Origin: Paenibacillus taichungensis
Lineage (GTDB): Bacteria > Bacillota > Bacilli > Paenibacillales > Paenibacillaceae
Assembly (NCBI RefSeq): GCF_013359905.1
Contig: NZ_JABMCC010000118.1
Span: forward strand, 372,001 to 436,000
DNA length: 64,000 nucleotides
Reading direction: 5' to 3'
A model generated the notes under the pieces. It made no database searches, had not been told where the DNA came from, and saw nothing but the letters and a program-made list of their open reading frames with translations. This document shows, piece after piece, positions 16,474-25,984 of this stretch. Made by a program: the position numbers and the translations under genes. Numbering within the stretch: position 1 is the stretch's first letter; the number at the start of each line of letters is the position of its first letter.

Positions 16474-16743
16474 TTAATATACAAAGTATCGGAGGACGGA
16501 GATCAGCCCATTAAGCGCGAGTTGAAGAACGATCAACGCCACAATCGGTGAAATATCCAACACACCGAACAAAGGCGGAATAAATCGGCGGAAAGGTCTT
16601 AAATATGGTTCTACAAACTTACCTAGCCATTCACCGATGAAGCTCTCCCGTGCATTGGGAAGCCATGACATCAATATGTAGACAATGACCATGTAAAAGT
16701 AAATCTGGTATAACGTGTACAACACGCTTTCAATCTGATACAA
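16474..16743 (-). CDS. YggT/YlmG family membrane protein
   Basis: A protein of 89 residues with two membrane helices separated by the family loop PNARESFIGEWLGKFVEPYL and the RPFRRFIPP element. YggT-family proteins accompany sepF throughout Firmicutes and cyanobacteria and have been connected to membrane or nucleoid organisation, without a known activity. Seven bases separate it from the sepF stop, so it is in the same operon. Confidence 0.93.
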   Translation of the reverse strand: MYQIESVLYTLYQIYFYMVIVYILMSWLPNARESFIGEWLGKFVEPYLRPFRRFIPPLFGVLDISPIVALIVLQLALNGLISVLRYFVY

Positions 16744-16750
16744 AAGTGGC

Positions 16751-17218
16751 TCACCTCATTCTGTTATAATCTTGCTCGCTGTCAGCCAGTATTTCCGTAA
16801 TTGAACCCTGAATTTCAACCGTATCTGGCGTACAGAGAAAAATGTTGCCGCCAATTTTTGAAATACCGCCGCCCAGTGCATACACTGTGCCACTCAAGAA
16901 ATCAATGACGCGCAAAGCCTGATCCTGACGTACCCGCTGCAGGTTAACGACAACTGTACGATGGGAGCGCAGATGGTCAGCAATCTCCTGTGCTTCGTCA
17001 TAAGAACGCGGTTCATAAAGGACGACTTTAACATTTTTCTGGGAATGAATGCTCACCACATTATTACCCCTTTGGTTTCTACGTTTATCGAGACTTGAGG
17101 TTTCAGCTTCCTGCTGATCAGGATCATGTTCCTCTTGTGCCGCCATACGCTCACGTTCCACAATCTCTTCCTCTTCCTGAAGCCCGAGGAAATTCATAAA
17201 CTTGTTCATTACGCCCAT
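16751..17218 (-). CDS. sepF: Cell-division protein SepF
   Basis: A protein of 155 residues. The N-terminal amphipathic helix MGVMNKFMNFLGLQ is the membrane anchor; an acidic, Gln/Glu-rich linker follows to about residue 55; the C-terminal domain has the signature DQALRVIDFLSGTVYALGG and forms polymers that bundle FtsZ. The ATG at 17218 has GAGGAGG upstream and overlaps the ylmE stop by ten bases. SepF acts beside FtsA as a membrane tether for FtsZ, both encoded in this window. Confidence 0.96.
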   Translation of the reverse strand: MGVMNKFMNFLGLQEEEEIVERERMAAQEEHDPDQQEAETSSLDKRRNQRGNNVVSIHSQKNVKVVLYEPRSYDEAQEIADHLRSHRTVVVNLQRVRQDQALRVIDFLSGTVYALGGGISKIGGNIFLCTPDTVEIQGSITEILADSEQDYNRMR

Positions 17219-17910
17219 TGCGAACCCTCCTCTTTTCCTACGAGAATCGATCCAAGCCGAACCCAGGTTGCCCCTTCTTCAATCGCCACTTCAAAATCAT
17301 TGGACATGCCCATCGACAACTCGGTCAATGGCTCCGCTGTCAAAGCTTGTCCATTCAAATGGTCTCTAAGCTCACGCAGTCCGCGGAATACGGGACGTGT
17401 AAGCTCTGGATCTTCCTCATGGGGTGCCATGGTCATCAGACCGATGACCTTCAGGTTGTTGAACGAACTGATTTCACGCAAAAAGGAACTCGCCTGTTCA
17501 GGCTGCAAGCCAAACTTGCTCTCTTCACCCGAAATATTCACCTGCAATAATGTTTCCACCTGGATGCCAAGAGACGCCGCCTTTTTATCCAACTCCTTGG
17601 CCAGGGACAAACGATCCAGTGAATGTATGTAACGGAATTTACCGATGACGTCCTTCACCTTATTCGTCTGTAAATGACCGATAAAATGCCAGGTTCCCTG
17701 CTGACCGAATGCTTCCCATTTCGCTTGTGCATCCTGCCAGCGGTTTTCGCCAATATGCTCAAGACCGTGGTCCAGCACAGCTCCCGTTGTTTCAAGTGAG
17801 ACATATTTCGTGACAGCAATCACATTCACATCTTCACGTTGACGGCCACTGCGCTGACACGCGGCTTCGATCTTCTGATTTACTAGTTGTATACGCTCCT
17901 CCAATGACAC
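17209..17910 (-). CDS. YggS/YlmE family PLP-binding protein
   Basis: A protein of 233 residues matching the single-domain alanine-racemase-fold family (YggS/PLPBP). The PLP lysine lies in VIAVTKYVSLE near residue 36; later family features include GENRWQDAQAKWEAFG, WHFIGHLQTNK and LTELSMGMSNDFEVAI. It carries PLP and affects vitamin B6 and amino-acid homeostasis rather than racemising amino acids. It sits six bases after pgeF and overlaps sepF, as in the ylmD-ylmE-sepF order of Bacillus. Confidence 0.94.
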   Translation of the reverse strand: MSLEERIQLVNQKIEAACQRSGRQREDVNVIAVTKYVSLETTGAVLDHGLEHIGENRWQDAQAKWEAFGQQGTWHFIGHLQTNKVKDVIGKFRYIHSLDRLSLAKELDKKAASLGIQVETLLQVNISGEESKFGLQPEQASSFLREISSFNNLKVIGLMTMAPHEEDPELTRPVFRGLRELRDHLNGQALTAEPLTELSMGMSNDFEVAIEEGATWVRLGSILVGKEEGSQWA

Positions 17911-17916
17911 AGAGGG

Positions 17917-18810
17917 TCACCTCTCTTCCAGCCCAATCCAGCTCGCCATTCTCCCGGTAATGCCATTTTCTTTACGGTACGAGAAAAATAGCTCGGGATT
18001 GCAGCTTGTACACCAAGTTGTACATTCGATATGATCCGGCAATATTCCTGCTTTCATCATAATGTGTCGATTGCATTCTTTCAAGTTTAACATCGTTTTG
18101 CCATTTGCGGCAGGTCGATATACTTGATTGGATGCAGAGTTCTTGTATTCATCATTACCCGAGGAGTGGTCCAGCCAAACCCGTACATGCTGCATAACCG
18201 CTTCATCCACTTCATAACAACAATCCCCAATAGAGGGACCTATTGCAGCATGGATATCCTGTCTGCGACTTCCATATTCTTGCTCCATCTTTTCGACCAT
18301 CGATTCGGCTATACCAGCAACTGTACCTTTCCATCCGGCATGAGCAAGCCCCACCGCTTGTTGTACGGGGTCATAGAAATAAAGGGGTACACAATCTGCA
18401 TAAAAGGAAGTCAGCAGCACACCAGGCACATTGGTAACCAACCCATCCGTATCCTGTAATGCAGACTGTCGATCCAGCAAACCTTTGCCCCGCTCTTCAG
18501 CCGTGATGACAGCCACATGTTTACCGTGTACTTGTTCTCCACAAGTCCAGGACTCCAAAGGGAAACCCAGCTTTTCAGCCACAAGTTTGCGATTATTCAG
18601 CACGTCAGCCGGATCATCACCCACATGATAGGCGCAGTTGAGACTGGCGTAAGGTGTGCTTCCGACACCACCCTGCCTTGTCGTAAAACCGGCTTTCATA
18701 TGCTTAAACTGCAATTTCCACGGCTCCACATATAATAACAACGGGTCAGGACCCCTATTTGAGTTCTGGCTTCCCGACCGCATTTCCTTATCCAAAATAA
18801 ACGGTTCCAT
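17917..18810 (-). CDS. pgeF: Peptidoglycan editing factor PgeF (YlmD)
   Basis: A protein of 297 residues in the multicopper-polyphenol-oxidase (YfiH) family. The conserved metal-site elements are CGEQVHGKHVA, YADCVPLYFYDP, GLAHAGWKGTVAGI and IGPSIGDCCYEV. E. coli YfiH removes wrongly incorporated L-serine from peptidoglycan precursors; the place within the wall-synthesis cluster agrees. The first 25 residues are variable. Start at 18810 preceded by GAGGTGAGAAG. Six bases separate it from ylmE. Confidence 0.92.
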   Translation of the reverse strand: MEPFILDKEMRSGSQNSNRGPDPLLLYVEPWKLQFKHMKAGFTTRQGGVGSTPYASLNCAYHVGDDPADVLNNRKLVAEKLGFPLESWTCGEQVHGKHVAVITAEERGKGLLDRQSALQDTDGLVTNVPGVLLTSFYADCVPLYFYDPVQQAVGLAHAGWKGTVAGIAESMVEKMEQEYGSRRQDIHAAIGPSIGDCCYEVDEAVMQHVRVWLDHSSGNDEYKNSASNQVYRPAANGKTMLNLKECNRHIMMKAGILPDHIECTTWCTSCNPELFFSYRKENGITGRMASWIGLEER

Positions 18811-18861
18811 CTTCTCACCTCACAACTTCCAGTGTACCAAATGAACCTCGTTCTGTCTCGG

Positions 18862-19251
18862 TTATATCGTTCGGCGCTGGTTCCGATTTAACCGTTCAAT
18901 ACGTTCCACCCGGTCCATCCGGCTGTTCTGTTCGTCATACAAGCGGGCTTCACGGTCGCGCTCATCGTAGTTATTTTCCTTCATTTCATCCATTTTAACC
19001 AAGATTACATCCGAACCGATCTTCACAATATTTCTCCAAGGGATAACCAGATCCGCTCCCCCACCGAACAGCCCCATAAAACGACTGTAACCTGGCACAA
19101 CAATCGCTTCAATTCGTCCCTGCTTCAGATCCAGTTCCAAATCGCTAATCTGACCCAGACGTTTTCCATCCGTAATGTTAATAACATCTTTGGTTTGAAA
19201 ATCCGAAATTTTCATCCCGCTACCCACCGCTTCACCTGTGTTCACTTTCAT
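18862..19251 (-). CDS. YlmC/YmxH family PRC-barrel protein
   Basis: A protein of 129 residues. The PRC-barrel core begins MKISDFQTKDVINITDGKRLG and contains DLELDLKQGRIEAIVVPG; a polar Arg/Asp/Asn-rich tail follows that is unusually long for the family (about 80-90 residues). YlmC/YmxH genes lie after sigG in many spore formers and have no proven function. The ATG at 19251 has AGGGGG nine bases upstream; the internal ATG at 19215 matches the usual family N-terminus and cannot be excluded. Confidence 0.85.
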   Translation of the reverse strand: MKVNTGEAVGSGMKISDFQTKDVINITDGKRLGQISDLELDLKQGRIEAIVVPGYSRFMGLFGGGADLVIPWRNIVKIGSDVILVKMDEMKENNYDERDREARLYDEQNSRMDRVERIERLNRNQRRTI

Positions 19252-19395
19252 TTGGTCCCGCCCCCTGATTAATCCGCTTCTGCCCGTTCTCCGCTTCTAT
19301 ACAATATATGTTTCATACGCGAAAAATGTCCTCTTTTTCGAAGGAAAGGAAACCGAACAAATCCAAATATCTCTGATGTCGAAATCCAAAAAGCA

Positions 19396-19432
19396 AAAAG
19401 ACGATCAAAGGAATATATTTCTCCTTTGATCG
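19396..19432 (-). terminator. Terminator of sigG
   Basis: CGATCAAAGGA pairs perfectly with TCCTTTGATCG around a 9-base loop; the minus-strand tail is TCTTTTTGC. It lies 20 bases past the sigG stop. Confidence 0.88.
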
Positions 19433-19451
19433 CCTCTTCGCTAACCCCTTG

Positions 19452-20234
19452 TTACGACTTCACATGTTTCTGCATTTGTTGTATCGCTGATTTCTCCAGA
19501 CGGGATACCTGCGCCTGGGAAATACCAATTTCATCAGCCACTTCCATCTGGGTTTTTCCTTCGAAAAACCGCATCGACAGAATCATTTTCTCCCTTTGAC
19601 CGAGACGATGCATCGCTTCACGCAGTGCAATTTCCTCAATCCAGGACACATCCTTGTTTTTGTCATCACTGATCTGATCCATCACATAGATCGGATCTCC
19701 ACCATCATGATAGATCGGTTCGAAGAGCGAAACCGGGTCCTGAATGGCATCCAATGCAAAAACCACATCTTCCTTCGGCACATTTAGTACCTCAGAAATT
19801 TCGAATATCGTCGGTTCACGGGAATTTTTATTCGTCAGGCTGTCACGCACCTGAAGTGCTTTATAAGCAATGTCCCGCAATGAGCGAGATACCCGAATTG
19901 GGTTATTATCGCGCAGGTATCGACGGATTTCACCGATAATCATCGGCACCGCGTAGGTTGAAAATTTGACATTCTGGGATAAATCAAAATTATCAATGGC
20001 TTTCATCAGGCCAATACATCCAACCTGGAACAGATCATCGACAAACTCTCCCCGATTGTTAAAGCGCTGAATGACACTGAGTACGAGACGCAAGTTGCCA
20101 TTCACTAATTTCTCTCTTGCTGAGCGATCATGGTGTTGCTGAAGGGAATGAAACAATTCCCGCATTTCTGTGTTGGTGAGGACAGGCAATTTTGCGGTGT
20201 CCACGCCACAAATCTCGACTTTGTTTCGGGTCAT
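19452..20234 (-). CDS. sigG: RNA polymerase sporulation sigma factor SigG
   Basis: A late forespore sigma factor of 260 residues. The N-terminus TRNKVEICGVDTAKLPVL is the SigG hallmark that distinguishes it from SigF; region 2 reads DLFQVGCIGLMKAIDNFD and YAVPMIIGEIRRYLRD, and region 4 ends EVADEIGISQAQVSRLEK. It directs transcription of germination and DNA-protection genes in the engulfed forespore. It follows sigE by 111 bases, with its own likely promoter in the gap. Confidence 0.97.
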   Translation of the reverse strand: MTRNKVEICGVDTAKLPVLTNTEMRELFHSLQQHHDRSAREKLVNGNLRLVLSVIQRFNNRGEFVDDLFQVGCIGLMKAIDNFDLSQNVKFSTYAVPMIIGEIRRYLRDNNPIRVSRSLRDIAYKALQVRDSLTNKNSREPTIFEISEVLNVPKEDVVFALDAIQDPVSLFEPIYHDGGDPIYVMDQISDDKNKDVSWIEEIALREAMHRLGQREKMILSMRFFEGKTQMEVADEIGISQAQVSRLEKSAIQQMQKHVKS

Positions 20235-20269
20235 CGTGATTTACCTCCCAAGGAGAAACATTAATGTAC

Positions 20270-20297
20270 ATTATCTCCGGGGCAGGCTTTTTTATTC
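20270..20297 (-). promoter_or_regulatory. Possible SigF/SigG-type promoter of sigG
   Basis: Minus strand GAATA (20293-20297) and GATAATG (20270-20276) with a 16-base spacer resemble the forespore consensus (GHATR, CATAMTA) with mismatches. SigG autoregulation is known in Bacillus. Weak match. Confidence 0.3.
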
Positions 20298-20345
20298 GCA
20301 CTTGGCATCCTTGCCATTAATACCCATTATGAAAAATGCTCCTGT

Positions 20346-21068
20346 TCAGACCATCTTGTTGAACTCCTTGCGGAGTCTTTTAATGATTCTTTTTTCGAGA
20401 CGAGAGATATAGGATTGGGAGATTCCAAGCAGATCGGCGACATCTTTTTGTGTCTTTTCTTCCCCATCCGTCAAGCCAAAGCGAAGCTCCATAATCATTC
20501 GCTCCCGCTCGGTTAATTTTTCCAATGCTTTATGCAAAAGCTTCCGGTCTACCTGTTCTTCGATATTCCGATAGATTGTATCGTTCTCAGTACCGAGTAC
20601 ATCGGATAATAATAGTTCATTTCCATCCCAATCAATATTGAGTGGTTCATCAAAAGAAACTTCTGTACGAATTTTACTGTTACGTCTCAGGTACATCAAA
20701 ATTTCATTTTCGATACAACGGGAAGCATAGGTTGCCAGCTTAATTTTCTTTTCCGGGTCAAACGTATTAACGGCTTTAATCAAACCGATTGCACCGATGG
20801 AGACCAGATCCTCGATATTGATACCTGTATTTTCGAATTTGCGTGCGATGTAGACTACCAGTCGTAGGTTCCGTTCAATCAGCATGGCACGGATCGCGGA
20901 ATCTCCAGAAGACAACTTTTGCAACAGAAATTCTTCTTCTTCACGTGTTAACGGGGGCGGTAGTGCCTCACTGCCTCCGATATAATAAATCTCTTCACTT
21001 TTCAAACCAAGCAGAAATAATAAACGATAGTACTGCAGCTGCGCCACCAGTTTCCATTTTACAAGCAT
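20346..21068 (-). CDS. sigE: RNA polymerase sporulation sigma factor SigE (pro-form)
   Basis: A protein of 240 residues: an N-terminal pro-sequence of about 28 residues (hydrophobic, [16 protein letters not shown]), then [17 protein letters not shown], a classic SigE junction. Region 2 has [17 protein letters not shown] and [15 protein letters not shown]; region 4 ends [16 protein letters not shown]. After cleavage by SpoIIGA, SigE runs early mother-cell transcription. The 11-base gap to spoIIGA keeps protease and substrate in one transcript. Confidence 0.97.
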   Translation of the reverse strand: MLVKWKLVAQLQYYRLLFLLGLKSEEIYYIGGSEALPPPLTREEEEFLLQKLSSGDSAIRAMLIERNLRLVVYIARKFENTGINIEDLVSIGAIGLIKAVNTFDPEKKIKLATYASRCIENEILMYLRRNSKIRTEVSFDEPLNIDWDGNELLLSDVLGTENDTIYRNIEEQVDRKLLHKALEKLTERERMIMELRFGLTDGEEKTQKDVADLLGISQSYISRLEKRIIKRLRKEFNKMV

Positions 21069-21079
21069 GTACGTTCCTC

Positions 21080-22060
21080 CTATACCACATTCAGCGGCTT
21101 TTCTGTTGCTCCCGCAGAGATAGCCGTAGACTGCGCAGAAGCAGCATCTTGCACAAGCTCAGGGTGAATCACGGCCTGGTATTTTCCATCGGATGACAAT
21201 ACGCCCCCGTCCAACCCTATTAATACCTTTGTCGTCTCATAACACATCTCATCCATCGTTACCTTCACCCGGTCTGGCTTCATCGCCAGCATAAACGCAG
21301 TTCCTTTGTTAATACCTCGATAGGGTACAAGCCTTAAACGATCCTGCCAGTGGAAGTCCTCCTGATCGAGCTCCATGATAAGGTTGTCCGGCGCCTCATC
21401 CTTCAACCTGCCCTTCCAAGCAGCAGGCAGCATGTCTTGCCATAGCGATACCTCCATTACCATGACGGGCATACGTGAAAGGGGGTCTGTAAGTTGATTT
21501 CCTGTATCCAGAAGGCCTGTACAAGAAATAGTCACATCATCAATAAAAACCTCCACTTTACCCAAGTACGTTGTCATTCGGTCTGTTTTTCGTTTGGAGC
21601 TCTGCACGGCTTTGAATAGAAAAAGCACGGCAAAAAAGACGACAAACGTGAACCAGAAGGCAATTTTCAAATCAAAAGACATTCCACCTGATGCTGTAAA
21701 CCAAATGCCGTTGAACAATTCCCCAGAGCTTTGCAGCATGTAGTGCACACCCAGAATTCCCCCTGCGGCGACAAAATTGATTACATAGAAGGTACCCAAG
21801 GTCCTCATAAATGCCTGAAGACCTTTAAACCCAAATGCAATACTCAGCATCACCAGAGACAATCCAAACTTGATCAAAAAGGTGAACATAAAATCAAACT
21901 CCGGCACAAACATCATGACAACGTACAGCGCACCCACGATCGCGGACAGCAACCATCGCCACCAGACCAGCTTCGTTTTGCGCATCCAGGCCGTCAGCCC
22001 GATGAGCGCACCGTCAATACACAGGTTCGTCAAAAAAATAAGATCCACATATACAACCAC
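21080..22060 (-). CDS. spoIIGA: Pro-SigE processing peptidase SpoIIGA
   Basis: A protein of 326 residues. Five to six membrane helices fill the first 150 residues; the cytoplasmic half contains the aspartic-protease motif [16 protein letters not shown]. It cleaves the pro-sequence of SigE in the mother cell when activated by the forespore signal SpoIIR. I chose the GTG at 22060 ([17 protein letters not shown]) because AGGTG lies six bases upstream and the product then starts like known SpoIIGA; an earlier in-frame ATG would add 35 residues with no ribosome-binding site match. Confidence 0.95.
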   Translation of the reverse strand: MVVYVDLIFLTNLCIDGALIGLTAWMRKTKLVWWRWLLSAIVGALYVVMMFVPEFDFMFTFLIKFGLSLVMLSIAFGFKGLQAFMRTLGTFYVINFVAAGGILGVHYMLQSSGELFNGIWFTASGGMSFDLKIAFWFTFVVFFAVLFLFKAVQSSKRKTDRMTTYLGKVEVFIDDVTISCTGLLDTGNQLTDPLSRMPVMVMEVSLWQDMLPAAWKGRLKDEAPDNLIMELDQEDFHWQDRLRLVPYRGINKGTAFMLAMKPDRVKVTMDEMCYETTKVLIGLDGGVLSSDGKYQAVIHPELVQDAASAQSTAISAGATEKPLNVV

Positions 22061-22181
22061 ATTCTTCACCTGCCTGCGCGCAACATATCGAAATAACGTT
22101 ATCCCGATATTCATGAGCATATTCACAAGTATAAGGAGCTCACTTTTCAAAGTCTGTCTAATCATGGGGGGATCGTTCCAA

Positions 22182-22196
22182 CTTTTTTTGTCGGAA
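22182..22196. promoter_or_regulatory. Possible Spo0A box upstream of spoIIGA
   Basis: TTTTGTCGGAA (plus strand) differs by one base from the 0A-box core TGTCGAA, about 125 bases upstream of the spoIIGA start. The Bacillus spoIIG promoter is Spo0A-activated, which makes the site plausible; the -10/-35 elements were not resolved. Confidence 0.35.
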
Positions 22197-22245
22197 TTAC
22201 TCAGAGCAGTTGTTCAGAATTTGTTCAATACGATGTGATAGGATA

Positions 22246-22295
22246 ATAAAAAAAACAAAAAAGACCCGGTTGCTCCATCAGGAGCACCGGGTCTT
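22246..22295 (-). terminator. Strong terminator of ftsA-ftsZ
   Basis: AAGACCCGG-T-TGCTCC pairs with GGAGCA-CCGGGTCTT around ATCA, followed on the minus strand by TTTTTTGTTTTTTTT. It separates the division genes from spoIIGA. Confidence 0.93.
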
Positions 22296-22315
22296 CAATG
22301 AAATCTATTATCGTA

Positions 22316-23428
22316 TTAATCGTTGTTATTATTACGTGAACGATTGCGCAAAAATGTCGGAATATCCAGCTGATCATTGCTCGGCTGATTTCCGAACGGA
22401 CGCAAGTTCGGGGAACGGTTATCCGCAGGCTCACTTGCTGGAGCGGGTTTACGTCCTGGTGGTGGGGAAGCAGGTTTATCTTCAAAGCCAGTCGCAATAA
22501 CTGTGACTTTGATTTCCTCCTTCAGATCCTCATCAATGATGGCACCAAAGATCATGTTCACTTCCGGATCAGAAGCTGACGTAACAATCTCAGCTGCTTC
22601 ATTGACTTCATACAGGGACAGGTTAATGCCACCCGTAATGTTCATGATAACCCCGCGTGCACCTTCGATGGATGTTTCAAGCAAAGGACTCATGATGGCT
22701 TTACGTGCCGCTTCTGCAGCACGGTTCTCGCCAGTCGATTCACCGATACCCATCAGCGCAGATCCGCGCTCGTGCATGATCGTTTTAACGTCTGCAAAGT
22801 CAAGGTTGATCAGACCCGGTACAGCGATCAAGTCAGAGATACCTTGTACGGCTTGACGCAATACATTATCTGCTTGACGGAACGCTTCAAGCATTGGTGT
22901 CTTTTTGTCTACAATCTCAAGCAAACGGTCATTTGGAATGACGATCAGCGTGTCCACTTTTTCCTTGAGAGCTTCAATACCTTGCTCTGCATGGCTTGAA
23001 CGTTTACGTCCTTCAAATGTGAACGGGCGAGTAACTACACCCACGGTAAGTGCGCCGCACTCTTTGGCGATTTCGGCAATAACCGGAGCCGCACCTGTAC
23101 CCGTACCGCCGCCCATACCCGCTGTAACAAATACCATGTCTGCACCTTTCAAGGTGTTCATGATCAAATCACGGGATTCTTCCGCTGCTTTTTTACCTAC
23201 ATCCGGGTTGGCACCAGCGCCAAGACCACGGGTTAATTTATCACCGATTTGCAATTTATGCTCGGATTTCGCGAGGTGCAACGCCTGAGCGTCCGTATTT
23301 ACCGTAATAAATTCTACACCTTGTACACCGTTTTCGATCATTCGGTTGACTGCATTGCTTCCGCCGCCGCCTACACCGATGACTTTAATTTGAGCCAAGC
23401 TCTCCATCTCGAAATCAAATTCCAACAT
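22316..23428 (-). CDS. ftsZ: Cell-division GTPase FtsZ
   Basis: A tubulin-like GTPase of 370 residues that forms the Z ring. Motifs: [17 protein letters not shown] (N-terminal nucleotide site), the tubulin signature [14 protein letters not shown] and [11 protein letters not shown]. After about residue 318 a Pro/Asn-rich linker leads to the conserved C-terminal peptide DIPTFLRNR, the docking site for FtsA and SepF. The ATG at 23428 gives the normal N-terminus MLEFDFE; GGGGGAG lies 11 bases upstream. Confidence 0.98.
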   Translation of the reverse strand: MLEFDFEMESLAQIKVIGVGGGGSNAVNRMIENGVQGVEFITVNTDAQALHLAKSEHKLQIGDKLTRGLGAGANPDVGKKAAEESRDLIMNTLKGADMVFVTAGMGGGTGTGAAPVIAEIAKECGALTVGVVTRPFTFEGRKRSSHAEQGIEALKEKVDTLIVIPNDRLLEIVDKKTPMLEAFRQADNVLRQAVQGISDLIAVPGLINLDFADVKTIMHERGSALMGIGESTGENRAAEAARKAIMSPLLETSIEGARGVIMNITGGINLSLYEVNEAAEIVTSASDPEVNMIFGAIIDEDLKEEIKVTVIATGFEDKPASPPPGRKPAPASEPADNRSPNLRPFGNQPSNDQLDIPTFLRNRSRNNNND

Positions 23429-23578
23429 ATTATTCCATCTCCCCCTCAATGTGCATGGATGGCCCGTCCAATTTTTGATTGAACCGAATCAATTTCATAT
23501 ATCGACGAACGAAAGCGTTTATTTTAGAACCAGCGCATTCAGACGGCTTCAAGAATTGTATGAAATGGATTCAACCTT

Positions 23579-24865
23579 TTATATAAATTCGCTGAACATA
23601 TTTTTCAGCCGTTCGAACAGACCTGGTTTCTGCTCCGATTCCTGGGCCGTATTCGGCTTAGGACGGTTGGTCGGTTTTTTGTTGTTATTATTGTTGTTGT
23701 TGTTATTTCCACCGCCGTTGTTGCTCGAGGGACGAATACGCAAACTGCGGATTACACTGTGCAAAATGCCGACTCCGCTAGTAAAGCCAGGGTCACGCAC
23801 ACCGATATAATCCGGCACCGCAACTCGTACCGAAGCAGCAAGCTCATGCTGAGCTACCTGCAGAACACCCGGCATTGAGACCGTACCTCCCGTTAGTATA
23901 TAACCTCCAGGAAGATCATTGTAACCAAGACGCTTCACTTCTTGAGAAATCATCTGGAATATTTCTTGAACCCTCGGTTCAATAATAGCCGCCAGATCCT
24001 CTTGAGAGAATTCCTTGTCTACGTTGCTGCCGATCCGTGTTACTTTGAACATGACATCCGCAGCAGCATCATCCAGCCATGCGCAGCCATATTTTAGTTT
24101 TACCTTTTCGGCTTGATCTGTTAATGTGCGCAGACCATAGGCAATGTCATTCGTTACAAACTCCCCGCCAATAGGCAGCGTTGAAGTGGCAACGAGACTG
24201 TCTTCTTCGAAGATGGCGATGGTTGTAGCCCCTGCTCCGATATCCACAAGCACGGAACCCATCGTTTTTTCATCCTTGGACAATGCCAGCTGACCTGCTC
24301 CAAGTGACATGAGTACCAAATCACTTACTTTCAAACCCGCTTTTTCCACGCAGCGCAAAAGATTATGTATCGCGGTTTTTGCACCCGTAATGATGGTCGC
24401 CTCTACTTCCAGACGAACACCAATCATACCACGGGGGTCCTGTATGCCCTCCAAGCCATCTACAACATACTGCTTGGCGACAACATCAATAATTTCCCGT
24501 TCCGGTGGAACCGCAATCACTTCGGCTGCTTTCAACACCCGCTCCATGTCTTCTTCTCCGATTTCACGATCCTCGTTAGACACTGCCACGACACCGTGAC
24601 TGCTCATCAGTCCGATATGATTTCCCGAGATTCCAACATACACTTCGGATATTTGAATACCTACCATACGTTCTGCATGATCCACTGCATTGCGGATCGA
24701 TTGCACCGTCTGATCGATATCTACGATTACACCTTTGCGAATTCCCTCCGAGTCGGCAGATCCAACTCCAATAATATTAAAGGTTCCATTATTCATTTCC
24801 CCAATAATAGCGCGAATTTTGGATGTACCGATGTCCAAACTAACAATGATGTCATTGTTGCTCAA
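23579..24865 (-). CDS. ftsA: Cell-division protein FtsA
   Basis: An actin-like ATPase of 428 residues that tethers FtsZ to the membrane. It has IVSLDIGTSKIRAIIGE (phosphate 1), VLVDIGAGATTIAIFE (phosphate 2) and LPGGYILTGGTVSMPG (adenosine site), with the SHS2 domain in between. The end is a low-complexity linker with nine consecutive Asn, then the amphipathic membrane helix GLFERLKNMFSEFI. The start is TTG at 24865: AGGAGGT is nine bases upstream and the product then begins SNNDIIVSLDIG, as in other FtsA proteins; the ATG at 24889 overlaps that ribosome-binding site. Confidence 0.96.
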   Translation of the reverse strand: MSNNDIIVSLDIGTSKIRAIIGEMNNGTFNIIGVGSADSEGIRKGVIVDIDQTVQSIRNAVDHAERMVGIQISEVYVGISGNHIGLMSSHGVVAVSNEDREIGEEDMERVLKAAEVIAVPPEREIIDVVAKQYVVDGLEGIQDPRGMIGVRLEVEATIITGAKTAIHNLLRCVEKAGLKVSDLVLMSLGAGQLALSKDEKTMGSVLVDIGAGATTIAIFEEDSLVATSTLPIGGEFVTNDIAYGLRTLTDQAEKVKLKYGCAWLDDAAADVMFKVTRIGSNVDKEFSQEDLAAIIEPRVQEIFQMISQEVKRLGYNDLPGGYILTGGTVSMPGVLQVAQHELAASVRVAVPDYIGVRDPGFTSGVGILHSVIRSLRIRPSSNNGGGNNNNNNNNNKKPTNRPKPNTAQESEQKPGLFERLKNMFSEFI

Positions 24866-24928
24866 GTCTGTGGCACCTCCTGACTCCAAATAGTAAAATA
24901 CGTTCGGGTTTAAACACTCTTAAAATAT

Positions 24929-24955
24929 ATTCAACACACTTTAGGCTTTCCCTCT
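24929..24955 (-). promoter_or_regulatory. Sigma-H-like promoter of ftsA-ftsZ
   Basis: Minus strand AGAGGGAAA (24947-24955), an 11-base spacer and GTTGAAT (24929-24935) match the sigma-H consensus RnAGGAwww-N11/12-RnnGAAT with one mismatch. B. subtilis ftsAZ has a sigma-H promoter at the equivalent place. Confidence 0.55.
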
Positions 24956-25095
24956 TTTTTCTACAATTTTTTTGGGTGCCAAGATCTGGTTGCGAGACAT
25001 AAAACCTTGAAGAAAAAAGAAGGAGGCAACTCAAGTGCCATAAGTTCAAGTGTATCATTTTTTCTTCGTCTCAGAAAGAACAACTTTCACTGGAT

Positions 25096-25112
25096 AAAAG
25101 GGGCTAAACCCC
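25096..25112 (-). terminator. Weak terminator after divIB
   Basis: GGGG-TTTAG-CCCC followed by TTTT on the minus strand, 47 bases past the divIB stop. The stem is short, so partial read-through into ftsA is likely. The rest of the 293-base divIB-ftsA gap holds the sigma-H-like promoter and no gene. Confidence 0.4.
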
Positions 25113-25158
25113 GATCCCGCCTGGTTTTAAATACTGATCAACCGAATAAAGGCGGAAA

Positions 25159-25926
25159 TCAGGGAGTTGCTCCTGGTTCAGCATCTTCTTCCGGGTTATC
25201 CGGAATGAAAGGCACGTACGTATCGGCCTCCAGCATCGTGATTTTCCCTGGACGTTCCGTCTCAATGACCTGGTTGAGATACTCTACCTTATCGGACAAT
25301 AGAGAAACGGTTGTAATCACTTCAAACTGTGACTTGGTATACATCCGAATCTGATCCGGGAAAGAAGGTGTAGGATTCGGAATAATCTCTGAAATATCCG
25401 TCGTTAGTTCATTCGGGATCTTGGCCAACTCTTCACTCAGCTTGGCCTTGAGCGGATCATCCGCCTTCCACTGGGTCAAAATCGGTTTCTCAACCGCAAC
25501 ACCAATGGTGGCAGGGACCGTTAAGCTTGTCCCGCTTGCCAGTATGGCTTTTAGCGTACCGTCAGAACCAAGTTCATACGCAACCGTTGGATATTCCTGC
25601 ACCTTGATAAGAATAGTCCCTGGAAATTGTTTATCCACAGTTACGGTTGATATAGCCTTGATCGTTTTCAGTCGCTCAATCACATCAGCAGAGGTTGTCC
25701 CAAAAAACTGTTCGCCCTCCTTCAGCCCACTTTTCTCCAGCAGTTCTGAAGTCGTTGTGTATACATTACCCGTAATCTCAATTGCCGAAATCCGACTCAT
25801 CGAAGAACGAAAAAAAAGTACAGCAAGTAATACAATAAAAAGAAGTAAGAGAATAAAAACAATTTTACGGCTTGTGTTTCGTTTGGGCCGATTCTTCTTC
25901 AGAACCGGAATTTGACTTTTAGGCAT
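25159..25926 (-). CDS. divIB: Cell-division protein DivIB/FtsQ
   Basis: A bitopic protein of 255 residues: a basic cytoplasmic N-terminus (about 22 residues, KKNRPKRNTSR), one membrane helix (residues 23-43), a POTRA domain starting AIEITGNVYTTTSELLEKSG, and an FtsQ-type beta domain. It stabilises FtsL and the septal PBP in the divisome. In contrast to B. subtilis there are no ylxW, ylxX or sbp genes between it and ftsA, and murA precedes it. Confidence 0.92.
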   Translation of the reverse strand: MPKSQIPVLKKNRPKRNTSRKIVFILLLLFIVLLAVLFFRSSMSRISAIEITGNVYTTTSELLEKSGLKEGEQFFGTTSADVIERLKTIKAISTVTVDKQFPGTILIKVQEYPTVAYELGSDGTLKAILASGTSLTVPATIGVAVEKPILTQWKADDPLKAKLSEELAKIPNELTTDISEIIPNPTPSFPDQIRMYTKSQFEVITTVSLLSDKVEYLNQVIETERPGKITMLEADTYVPFIPDNPEEDAEPGATP

Positions 25927-25952
25927 AGGTCGCGCTCCACAAAGCCTCCGGC

Positions 25953-25972
25953 CCCCTTCCCTTAAGAAGGGG
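25953..25972. repeat. GC-rich hairpin between murA and divIB
   Basis: CCCCTT pairs with AAGGGG around an 8-base loop in the 58-base murA-divIB gap. It resembles the ileS-leader hairpin at 14047-14065. Confidence 0.45.
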
Positions 25973-25984
25973 ACTCAAAGGACG

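Noticed and set aside
24866-25158. Missing ylxW/ylxX/sbp-like gene between divIB and ftsA
   Set aside because: No open frame with a ribosome-binding site on the minus strand; the space is AT-rich promoter and weak terminator.
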